NCBI GenBank assembly: GCA_024278775.1
Contig: JAJRSP010000019.1
Location: forward strand, 1-32,027
Source: Planctomycetota bacterium
GTDB taxonomy: Bacteria; Planctomycetota; Phycisphaerae; UBA1845
Direction: 5' to 3'
DNA length: 32,027 nucleotides
Position numbers and translations under genes: made by a program. The notes below the pieces were generated by a model, which worked only from the letters and a program-made list of their open reading frames with translations, was not told where the DNA came from and did no database searches. Shown here in pieces: positions 17,280-24,314 of the stretch (positions are counted from its first letter, which is position 1; every line of letters begins with the position of its first letter).

Positions 17280-18511
17280 CAACTTCCGCACACGTACGTC
17301 ACCGCCGTGCAACTCACGCAGATGTTCTCCTCTTCCGTATACGCCTGATGATAGTGCAACACCCGAGGTTTCGCATCGCACAACACGCTCGCCGTCACAA
17401 ACATACAACCCGCACTGCACACGCGCGTCGCGTTGTCCGCATCCGACAGGCACTTCACAAACGCCTCAGGACGCCCCGCCGCCAAATGACCGAGCGCCGC
17501 CCGATCGCCCTTTTCAACCTTCGACAAAAACGCCTCATCCAAACTGAAGTCATCCCCGAACTGCCCGCCGACGTGGCTCATATCCGCACCAGCCACCACC
17601 AACGTATCCGAACCATCATCCGCAATGGCCTCACCGAGCGCAGCAGTAAAATCATTCAGATGCATACCGCTCCCGTCACGCGGCGCTCCGCCGCACGGAC
17701 CCGTCGGATCGTGACACAACACCGGCACAATCTCGAACGCGTCAGCCCCGAAAACATGCTGCAAACAAATCACCTGCAATTCGATCGAGTGCTCGCGCTT
17801 GTGATCGAACTGATGCTCCCGCAAATCGTAATCGCACCGGCGCTCCAGACGCTCCAGAAAATCGACATCCACGCCCGTCACACCGAGCGGCGTCTCGAAC
17901 GCCTTCTCCGTCGCCACCACCGACGTCGATCTGCCGAAGTGGTTCGTCCCCAATATAACCACACGCTTCGGTACAGGTCGCCCGCGCAGCGCTCCATAAG
18001 CCAACCCATAACACGGATACCCGCGCGGGAAATCCAAATGCGGCGCGATCAACCCAACGACACGCCCGCCCGCTGCCTCCTCCGACTCCCCGTCTCCCGG
18101 CGGAATCATCTCATCAAGGTAAGCAGCCACAGCCGCACCATCACCCAAAACCTGCCCATAACACCCAGGCCGAACCTCCGCACGAAGATACGCATCAAGC
18201 ATCCCCGCCATACGCGACTTGAACCGCGACCCCTCCAGCATCAAGCCCGAATCGAGCTTCTCTACCATCTTTTCCAGATCGCCCCGCGAAACGGATTGCC
18301 CGAACCGCCCGGCAAACTTCTCCGCCACTTCATCAAGCGTGTTCGTACCGTCGAAGTGCATCAGGATAAACAGTGCAGGCCCGGAAAGCGTCATCTCCTG
18401 ATCCGCCACCATCGACGGATCGCGAATGGTAAACATCTCCCGCGCACCGTCCCGCGCCGGAAACGCCTCCACAGGCCTAAGCTTCGGTCGAATTAAATCA
18501 AAGTCACTCAA
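17279..18511 (-). CDS. amrB: AmmeMemoRadiSam system protein B (Memo family) with N-terminal PqqD-like domain
   Basis: A 410-residue protein. The Memo domain begins at ~150: GLIAPHLDFPRGYPCYG (H158), ILGTNHFG (H191), REHSIELQ (H241) and AGADMSHVGG (H313). These histidines match the metal-binding or dioxygenase-like site of the family, and the C-terminal VSCTAVTYVCG is also typical. The first ~95 residues (MFTIRDPSMVADQEMTLSGP and onward) resemble a PqqD-type winged helix; this is my reading of the pattern, not a search result. Its usual partners, an AMMECR1 protein and a radical SAM enzyme, are not in the window. The start is probably TTG 18511, because GAGGGG lies 5 nt before it; the next ATG would remove 25 residues. 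The family's reaction is not firmly known. Confidence 0.88.
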   Translation of the reverse strand: MSDFDLIRPKLRPVEAFPARDGAREMFTIRDPSMVADQEMTLSGPALFILMHFDGTNTLDEVAEKFAGRFGQSVSRGDLEKMVEKLDSGLMLEGSRFKSRMAGMLDAYLRAEVRPGCYGQVLGDGAAVAAYLDEMIPPGDGESEEAAGGRVVGLIAPHLDFPRGYPCYGLAYGALRGRPVPKRVVILGTNHFGRSTSVVATEKAFETPLGVTGVDVDFLERLERRCDYDLREHQFDHKREHSIELQVICLQHVFGADAFEIVPVLCHDPTGPCGGAPRDGSGMHLNDFTAALGEAIADDGSDTLVVAGADMSHVGGQFGDDFSLDEAFLSKVEKGDRAALGHLAAGRPEAFVKCLSDADNATRVCSAGCMFVTASVLCDAKPRVLHYHQAYTEEENICVSCTAVTYVCGS

Positions 18512-18539
18512 AATCGCCCCTCATCCAATTCCCTGTGTG

Positions 18540-18599
18540 GCACCGGTTTTCAACCGGTGCAGATCCCCCACAGCCGGGTGCCCCACGGCTTCAGCCGTG
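18540..18599. repeat. Two extragenic hairpins upstream of the Memo-like gene
   Basis: GCACCGGTT-TTC-AACCGGTGC (18540-18560) is a perfect 9-bp stem with a 3-nt loop. CACGGCT-TC-AGCCGTG (18584-18599) is a second perfect stem. They lie in the 137-bp gap between rnhA and the Memo-like gene. Such GGCACCGGTT...CCACGGCT pairs are typical of dispersed planctomycete extragenic palindromes; they may also end the rnhA transcript. Confidence 0.7.
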
Positions 18600-18648
18600 A
18601 AAAAGTCGAATCCCCGAGACCATCCCCCGTCCCAAGCTTGACCCAGCA

Positions 18649-19107
18649 CTACCCAAACCGCACACGGTCCGTCGCCTCGACCGCCATCCGATCACACTCC
18701 TCATTCTCCGCGTGCCCCGCATGCCCTTTAACATGCTCGAACTCCACCTCATGCTTCGCACAAAGCTCCACAAGCGCCTGCCAAAACTCCACATTCTTCA
18801 ACGGCTTGAACCGCCGGCCCTCCTTGCGCTGCCAGCCGTTGCGAATCCACCCCTCGACCCACTCCGTCATCCCTTTGATCACGTATTGGCTGTCCGTCAC
18901 CACCCGCACCCGCGTAGGCCGAGTCAACGCCTTCAATCCTTCGATGACCGCCGTCAATTCCATCTTGTTGTTGGTCGTCAAAGGAACCCCGTCCGCCGCC
19001 TTCTTCTCCGACCCCGACTCCACGTGCTTGAGGATATACGCCCATCCCCCAGGCCCCGGATTCCCACTGCACGCCCCATCCGTAAACAACACAACTTCCA
19101 CATCCAT
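18649..19107 (-). CDS. rnhA: Ribonuclease HI
   Basis: A 152-residue enzyme that cuts the RNA strand of RNA-DNA hybrids, removing primers and R-loops. The catalytic residues are D10 (FTDGACSGNPGPGGW), E50 (NNKMEL), D72 (VTDSQYV) and D139 (ENEECD), with the helper H129 in KGHAGH. The basic, Trp-containing handle region (EGWIRNGWQRKEGRRFK) is present, so it is the long E. coli-like form of standard length. The start is ATG 19107. The gene stands alone with palindrome-rich spacers on both sides. Confidence 0.95.
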   Translation of the reverse strand: MDVEVVLFTDGACSGNPGPGGWAYILKHVESGSEKKAADGVPLTTNNKMELTAVIEGLKALTRPTRVRVVTDSQYVIKGMTEWVEGWIRNGWQRKEGRRFKPLKNVEFWQALVELCAKHEVEFEHVKGHAGHAENEECDRMAVEATDRVRFG

Positions 19108-19277
19108 ACAAAACTCAATCCCAAGTCAATCCGCACCAACCAAGCCCGTCCAAACATCACGACGCACCGTCTCCCCGAAATACTAACCCAATCACCGCCG
19201 TTCCCCCAGCCGCATACAATGCCGGTTGACGAAAAGCGCGCATCCCAAAACGGCAGGCAATTCGTGGTGCAGGGTGG

Positions 19278-19308
19278 CACGGTCTACCGGCGCAGTCGGT
19301 AGGCCGTG
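19278..19308. repeat. Extragenic hairpin CACGGTCTACCG...CGGTAGGCCGTG
   Basis: A 12-bp stem with one G-T pair and a 7-nt loop, in the 317-bp gap (19108-19424) between rnhA and the HD-GYP gene. The rest of that gap shows no gene and no clear promoter. The hairpin lies just past the end of the HD-GYP gene and could act as its transcript end, but lacks a T-run. Confidence 0.65.
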
Positions 19309-19424
19309 GGAGTCGCACAACGCCCCAGCCTGGCCACGCCAGACGTAAGCCGGACAGCTTCAACTAATTCAATCGTGTTTTGGAATCACCCGGACGATGA
19401 ACGCCGGATGCGAAGTGACACCGT

Positions 19425-21047
19425 TCACACCGTGCAGGGCGTGAACACTTCGGGGTTGGAATCGATCCAGTCTGCCGTAACTTCCGCCACTTCCGGATCG
19501 AAATGCGTGCCTGCACACCGCTTCAGCTCAGCCCGAATATAGTCCAGACCAAAGCCGGCCTTGTAACTGCGCGCCGAGTGCATCGCATCCAAAGCGTCGC
19601 CAACGCAGACAATTCGCGCACCAAGCGGAATAGCATCACCAGCCAAACCCGCAGGGTACCCCCCGCCATCGAAACGCTCGTGATGATGCAGAATCATCGG
19701 GATTTCCGCCTGCAAGAAGCTGGCGTGCTGAAGAATGTTGACAGCCGTCGCCGGATGATGCTTGATGATCTCAAATTCGCTCGGCGTCAGAGCGCCCGGC
19801 TTCTGCAGGATCGCGTCGGGCACACCAATCTTGCCGATGTCGTGCAGCAAGCCAGCCGTCTTCACAGCCCGAACCTGAGCCGCAGGCAACTCCATGCGTC
19901 GCGCAATTTCTTCACAATATCGACTCACCACCTGAGCATGTGCCCGCGTCATAGGCTCCTTAGCCTCGACCGCCGCGATAAGCGCATGCGTCGATTCAAG
20001 ATAACCCCTGCGCAATTGCTGCTTCGACAACTGAAGCCAATTCGACACCTCATGAACCGACGCTTCAGCCAACTGTTGACGCGACGGAACCTGAGCATGC
20101 AAAAAAGACCAGGCCAGCGTCTGGTTCCCCCCGTCACGCTTAGCCTGCCGCAAAGCAGCCAATGCTTGTTCGACAAGATCCTTGGGCGAATCACACCAGT
20201 CAGCCGGCTTCGAAGCGACGCCGATGCTGACGCGAATGCGCTCGGTCTCAAAATGCGGCAGCGGGCCGTCCGCGAGGTCCGCACGGAGACGATTGGCCAA
20301 GGCGACCGCTTCCGCCTCAGTCGCCCCGGCGATCCCCAACAAGAATTGATCGGGCTTGTTCACACCGATACAGTCCGAAAAACTAAGTCGCCCGCGCAAA
20401 AAACCCGCCAACGCACGCAGGACATCGTCCCCCGCCCGGCGAGACACACGCTCAACAACACTGCGAAATCCATCGATATCAACCACCAGAACGCTGACCG
20501 GTCGCCCGAGCTCGCCGACCTCCCGACCCAAACGCCCAACAGCCGTCACAAACTCCGACCGACCCGCCAAGCCGGTCACCGAATCAATACGATCAATCAA
20601 CGGAATAGCCGCCTCAACACCGCGCGAAACATCTGAGCAGCCCCGTTCCACCGCCCTCTGCGCAAAAGCGTTCGCCACCGTTGCAGCCAGCTCTTCGTAG
20701 GCATGTGCAGAGGTAAGAACGTCGAAGGCTCCACGCTTGAACGCCAGACGAACCCAATCCGCACTCGGCTTATCGGACACAAAAACGACCTTAGGCCGAT
20801 CTTCAATTCCAGCCACCCAGTCCGTCACCGCAAGCCCGTCAAACTCGTCGCCAACACGGTACACAACCACCACATCGAAACGCTTGCGCCGCAGCAGCGC
20901 ATGCCCCATCGCGGGCGAATCACCTGCAATGCAGGCATGATCCCGTGCTAGGAATCGCGTCGCACGGGACCGAGACGCCTCGTCTCCCCCGATGATCAGA
21001 ACGCGCCTCAGTCCGATTTTCGTAGTCGTCACATTCACGTATTCCAC
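19425..21047 (-). CDS. REC-like / degenerate GGDEF / HD-GYP domain protein
   Basis: A 540-residue signalling protein. Residues ~12-125 look like a receiver fold (RRVLIIGGDEA, RFDVVVVYR) without a clear phosphoacceptor setting. Residues ~160-310 form a GGDEF fold (DSVTGLAGRSEF, VLVVDIDGFRSV), but the signature loop reads NKPDQ in place of GGDEF, so it should not make c-di-GMP. The C-terminal HD-GYP domain has HDIGKIG (~400), a HHHERFDGGGYP-type motif (~455-466) and GDALDAM, all metal-binding residues being present, so it probably breaks down c-di-GMP. GTG 21047 is used, with GTG 21038 as an alternative; neither has a good ribosome site. It stands alone on the minus strand. Confidence 0.87.
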   Translation of the reverse strand: MEYVNVTTTKIGLRRVLIIGGDEASRSRATRFLARDHACIAGDSPAMGHALLRRKRFDVVVVYRVGDEFDGLAVTDWVAGIEDRPKVVFVSDKPSADWVRLAFKRGAFDVLTSAHAYEELAATVANAFAQRAVERGCSDVSRGVEAAIPLIDRIDSVTGLAGRSEFVTAVGRLGREVGELGRPVSVLVVDIDGFRSVVERVSRRAGDDVLRALAGFLRGRLSFSDCIGVNKPDQFLLGIAGATEAEAVALANRLRADLADGPLPHFETERIRVSIGVASKPADWCDSPKDLVEQALAALRQAKRDGGNQTLAWSFLHAQVPSRQQLAEASVHEVSNWLQLSKQQLRRGYLESTHALIAAVEAKEPMTRAHAQVVSRYCEEIARRMELPAAQVRAVKTAGLLHDIGKIGVPDAILQKPGALTPSEFEIIKHHPATAVNILQHASFLQAEIPMILHHHERFDGGGYPAGLAGDAIPLGARIVCVGDALDAMHSARSYKAGFGLDYIRAELKRCAGTHFDPEVAEVTADWIDSNPEVFTPCTV

Positions 21048-21200
21048 CAGTCCCCGAACCGGTATCGACGCGCCTGAAAACCGGGTTGATGAATAGTGAG
21101 GAGGGGACGTTGCACCGCGTTATCGGGACGCAAAGCCAACGGCGATCGTATCAATCATAACAATCGCACCCGAAAACACCGATTGATCCGCCCCCCCAAC

Positions 21201-21226
21201 GAGCCGCGGACCTCAGTCCGCACGGA
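21201..21226 (+). repeat. Extragenic palindrome, family 1, copy B
   Basis: GAGCCGCGGACCTCAGTCCGCACGGA has stem GCGGAC/GTCCGC and lies in the 373-bp gap (21048-21420) upstream of the HD-GYP gene. Compared with copy A both sides of the stem changed together. Apart from this and the terminator at 21355-21395 the gap shows nothing I can assign. Confidence 0.7.
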
Positions 21227-21354
21227 CGTCAAGTCGCCCACGCGCACCAAACGTGTTCACCCTATGATTACAGATTGCACAAAAGCGCAAAACACCAAAG
21301 CAAGAGTGGAAGGCCCGTTCGGACTCCACACCTCGCGCACGAGGCCCGGACCCG

Positions 21355-21395
21355 AAAAAATTGGCCCGCCCTCTTTCTCCAAAGGGGCGGGCCAA
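21355..21395 (-). terminator. Strong intrinsic terminator of the IPTL-CTERM-like gene
   Basis: On the minus strand an 11-bp perfect, G/C-rich stem (TTGGCCCGCCC, 21385-21395, with GGGCGGGCCAA, 21361-21371) and a 13-nt loop is followed at once by six T (21355-21360). It begins 25 nt after the stop of the secreted protein gene. It is the only textbook rho-independent terminator I found in the window. Confidence 0.9.
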
Positions 21396-21420
21396 CCGTA
21401 TTGGATTTTACACTCTTGCC

Positions 21421-23151
21421 TTACACCGCCACAGGTCGGCGGCGGCGGAACAAAACCGTGGCCGCTGTGAGAACCAACAGCGCCATCACCAGCAAGCCCC
21501 AGGTCGAAGCAGCGGGAATCGCCGGCCCAGCCGCACATTCGTCCGGAACACCATCGCCATTGCCGTCAGGCGATTGACCTTGGCTGATATCGCAACCGTC
21601 GGGTGTCTCATTTCCGTTGCAATCCTGACAGGACGCGTCGCCACCCGGACACTGCTCAATGTCGCACCGATCCCGCACAGTGTTGCCGTCGCAATCACAG
21701 GAAGTGGTCGGAGCCAATTCATTGAAACCACCATGAAAGGACGTGCATGGGTCGAGACTCGTGCCGAAGGGCGGATCGACGTCATGCACCCAAGGCGCAG
21801 GGTTAGCGGACTGATCGAGCACAATCGGATCGAATCCCGCCTCCGTGCCCGTGTCCAAAATACGCACCTCACCGGGGTAACCGACTTTCGTGAATGTGAA
21901 TCGCGGCTGCACGTTCAGGATTGACGTGTACGTGCCGCCGTTGCAATGGTCCTTCGTTGCCGTGAGCATGCCAGGCCCCGCCGGATTCACGGACAAGTCG
22001 ACGACGACGTCCCATTGTTCCGGGTCCTGCCCGCCATTGACCGTCACGGTGATCGGGCTGACGCTCTTGAGGCTCAATTCTACGATCTCAATGGAAACCA
22101 CCACCGGGTTCGGATTCGGTAGCTCGCAACGATCAAACGGATCTTGCGTACGCAGAATCAGCGTGTCCGCAGCGCCGAAATCACCAAACGGAGTCGGACC
22201 AAGCGGTACACCCTCCAGGCATATGCTACCCGTGAACGCATCGGACCCCGGATCCACGAAAAAGTTAGCGGGAATAGCCGGCGAACCGGTCACGCCGAAG
22301 TTGTGACAACCCTGCCCGGCCTCCGTGTCCCATGCGTCAATAAACTGACCAGGCGTACAGCCAGGCCCCTCCGGCGACGGCCCAGGTGCGAGATCGCAAT
22401 CGACCGGCGGCCCTATCACGTGGACGAAAACCTGACCGCTGCCCTCAATAATGAGGGCGACACTTTGCATCGGGCACCGCATACAATCGACACCCATCCA
22501 AGTTCCACTGATGACGTCGCAAGCCGCCAAACTGGCATCGCCGCATTGGCCATCCTGAGGACCGCAGCAACCGAAGTTTTCGCATTCGTCGGGCACTCCG
22601 TTCCCATCGCAGTCAGCGCTGTCCATGCTCGTGATATCAACACTATCGGGCACACCGTTGCCGTTGCAATCGCACGAATTAGGCTCGCAGGACGTGCCGT
22701 CGCCGAGGTAGGTGCCTGTCGCACCCGGAAAGAGACTCACGTTAAAACAGGTGGACTGGGTGGCGAGAGAACACCCGGTAACCCCCGAGAAACCCGCCAG
22801 ATCTTGGAAACAGCACGCACCCGTGGGCACCGTCGGAACGCAAGTTCCAGGAGGACAGACTCCGGCGAAACAACACTCCACCAACGATACGTCGAGCAGA
22901 TCTACAACACCGTCGCAATTAATATCCAGATCAGCATCTGGGCAAGGACAAGCACTAGCACCAGCAATGCACTCCAGGATGACTCTCGCGTCGCTGCCAC
23001 TGCAGAAACCGTCCTTAGCGCAGCTTCCAAAGGAGGCGACGTCCGTAATACACGGGCACGCACCGTCAGCGCGCACTTCGGACACAGACAGCATGAACAC
23101 ACAGACGGACATGCCAAGACAGATTCTGGTGGTAAGGTTGGGAATGCGCAC
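21421..23151 (-). CDS. Secreted Cys-rich protein with dockerin/TSP3-like repeats and IPTL-CTERM-like sorting tail
   Basis: A 576-residue exported protein. The start GTG 23151 is fixed by AAGGAGG 5 nt upstream and gives a signal peptide (basic start, hydrophobic ICLGMSVCVFMLSV, cleavage near VRA-DG). Residues ~28-95 have DLDINCDGVVDLLDVSLVE, a dockerin-like Ca2+ loop pair. Three short DCNGNGVPD/DCDGNGVPDEC-type repeats near ~160-190 and more at ~510-550 resemble thrombospondin type-3 calcium loops. The middle is beta-rich and Cys-containing, with no enzyme motif. The end, IPAASTWGLLVMALLVLTAA then a basic RRRR, matches the IPTL-CTERM type of C-terminal sorting signal (short motif, membrane helix, basic end). 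It is probably anchored or processed at the cell envelope by an exosortase-like system not seen here. Confidence 0.85.
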   Translation of the reverse strand: MRIPNLTTRICLGMSVCVFMLSVSEVRADGACPCITDVASFGSCAKDGFCSGSDARVILECIAGASACPCPDADLDINCDGVVDLLDVSLVECCFAGVCPPGTCVPTVPTGACCFQDLAGFSGVTGCSLATQSTCFNVSLFPGATGTYLGDGTSCEPNSCDCNGNGVPDSVDITSMDSADCDGNGVPDECENFGCCGPQDGQCGDASLAACDVISGTWMGVDCMRCPMQSVALIIEGSGQVFVHVIGPPVDCDLAPGPSPEGPGCTPGQFIDAWDTEAGQGCHNFGVTGSPAIPANFFVDPGSDAFTGSICLEGVPLGPTPFGDFGAADTLILRTQDPFDRCELPNPNPVVVSIEIVELSLKSVSPITVTVNGGQDPEQWDVVVDLSVNPAGPGMLTATKDHCNGGTYTSILNVQPRFTFTKVGYPGEVRILDTGTEAGFDPIVLDQSANPAPWVHDVDPPFGTSLDPCTSFHGGFNELAPTTSCDCDGNTVRDRCDIEQCPGGDASCQDCNGNETPDGCDISQGQSPDGNGDGVPDECAAGPAIPAASTWGLLVMALLVLTAATVLFRRRRPVAV

Positions 23152-23156
23152 AGCGC

Positions 23157-23163
23157 CCTCCTT
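23157..23163 (-). promoter_or_regulatory. Ribosome binding site that fixes the GTG start of the IPTL-CTERM-like gene
   Basis: AAGGAGG lies 5 nt before GTG 23151. The longer reading from 23226 has no such site and would bury the signal peptide behind 25 extra residues. Confidence 0.85.
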
Positions 23164-23363
23164 GTTAGTACAGGCGTCAAAATGTTGATCCGGAACGCTC
23201 CAGTGTCCCGACCCTAGAGCCAACATGGTAGCCGCATGCGATCCCCGAGTTCAAGCACGTACTGAATATTCGCGTGATGAAATGACCCGTGGCCGGCCGT
23301 AACCCCTGTATTGACAACAGAATCCGTGTACTTACCTGGGGCGCCGCTGACATCCGAAACCGG

Positions 23364-23523
23364 GGTGTTCACCCCATGATTCGTTTTCCAAAAAAAAAAC
23401 GAATCAGCAACGACGTTCTATTCATAGACAAACAAGAGACCCCAGAACAGGGAAACCCGAAATGAGCAATCAATCAACCGCTTCCAACTCGACCAGCAAA
23501 GCATCCATCTCGACAAGCTCACC
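23364..23523. repeat. 160-bp imperfect direct repeat, copy 1 (holds a fragment of the biotin carrier gene)
   Basis: This stretch matches 23640-23798 with about ten differences and a one-base indel in an A-run. On the minus strand it encodes ELVEMDALLVELEAVD and a stop (stop codon at 23470-23472), the last residues of the biotin carrier, with no gene in front of them. It is therefore a leftover of a tandem duplication. A hairpin GATTCGTTTT/AAAACGAATC is at 23378-23405. Before it, 23152-23363 shows no gene. Confidence 0.85.
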
Positions 23524-23574
23524 AGCCGCAACAAACAGCAAAGCACCCCATTATCTCACCCGAACCCGTTTAGC

Positions 23575-23592
23575 CGTGTCGCGTGCGACACG
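23575..23592. repeat. Perfect palindrome CGTGTCGC-GT-GCGACACG between the direct repeats
   Basis: An 8-bp perfect stem with a 2-nt loop in the 116-bp stretch between the two direct-repeat copies. It may be another extragenic palindrome. Nothing else in this stretch (23524-23639) is recognisable. Confidence 0.65.
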
Positions 23593-23639
23593 CCCAACCC
23601 AACGCCAACCAACGCGCCGCTCCCCACCTCAAACCCAGA

Positions 23640-23798
23640 GGTGTTCACCCTATGATTCGTTTTTCAAGAAAAAACGAATCAGCAACGACGTTCTATTCAT
23701 GGACAAACACGAGACCCCGGAACAGGGAAACCCGAAATGAGCGATCAATCAACCGCTTCCAACTCGACCAGCAAAGCATCCATCTCGACAAGCGCACC
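23640..23798. repeat. 160-bp imperfect direct repeat, copy 2 (3' end of the biotin carrier gene and downstream DNA)
   Basis: This copy includes the last 17 codons and stop of the biotin carrier gene and about 105 bp after it. An A/T-rich hairpin GATTCGTTTTT/AAAAACGAATC at 23654-23680 may be the gene's transcript end, although no T-run follows the stem. Confidence 0.85.
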
Positions 23799-24314
23799 GG
23801 GCGCGACCACCACCCGCTTCACCCGACCAGCCTGCGGCGCCGAAATGGTCATCTCCATCTTCATGGACTCCATAATCACCAACGGCGCGTGCGCCTCAAA
23901 AGCCTCCCCCGCCACCGCATTGATCTTGAGCACGGTACCAGGCATCGGTGCCACAAGTTTGTCAGAGGCAGCCGCCAGCGCAGACGCACCGGCCCGACGG
24001 GCAGACCGCTCAACAATCTCAAACGAATGGAGCGCACCGTTCAACCAAAGTGTCAGAACATTGTCACAGCGATCAGCCAGGAACGGCACTACGCGACCCC
24101 CGACGCGCAGAAAACCCGCACCGTCCCCGTCAGCCTCACCTTCGAACTCGATCGACCGATCACCGATGTGCGCAATGTACCCGCCAGCCTCGGACGCACG
24201 CTCCAGCGAAACACGAAGAACGCCCGGCACCGTCCGACGGTCCGCCGATTCCGCTTTCCCGTCCGCGGGCGCCCGCGTTCCTGAAACAATAGGCCGAAGA
24301 TCGAAACGCTTCAC
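23745..24314 (-). CDS. Biotin carboxyl carrier subunit of an acyl-CoA carboxylase
   Basis: A 189-residue carrier. Residues ~30-105 (RVSLERASEAGGYIAHIGDRS and onward, GALHSFEIV) resemble the BT/linker region found inside fused methylcrotonyl- or propionyl-CoA carboxylase alpha chains. Residues ~118-187 are the biotinyl domain with APMPGTVLKI and the biotin site ESMKMEM (K152; the usual form is EAMKM). The start GTG 24314 overlaps the biotin carboxylase stop as GTGA and has GGAGG 8 nt before it, so the two are translationally coupled. Starting at GTG 24347 is possible but less likely. The order and overlap suggest a once-fused alpha chain that has split. The carboxyltransferase subunit is not in the window. 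Confidence 0.88.
   Translation of the reverse strand: MKRFDLRPIVSGTRAPADGKAESADRRTVPGVLRVSLERASEAGGYIAHIGDRSIEFEGEADGDGAGFLRVGGRVVPFLADRCDNVLTLWLNGALHSFEIVERSARRAGASALAAASDKLVAPMPGTVLKINAVAGEAFEAHAPLVIMESMKMEMTISAPQAGRVKRVVVAPGALVEMDALLVELEAVD

Noticed and set aside
17348..18496. Plus-strand open frame of 382 codons opposite the Memo-like gene
   Set aside because: Very Arg/His/Thr-rich and without family motifs; the minus-strand frame has full Memo signatures.
22144..23217. Plus-strand open frame of 357 codons
   Set aside because: Shadow of the secreted IPTL-CTERM-like gene, which has a signal peptide, ribosome site and terminator.
23364..23798. CRISPR-like array from the direct repeats
   Set aside because: Only two long copies (160 bp) that include the end of a coding gene; no short regular repeats or cas genes.
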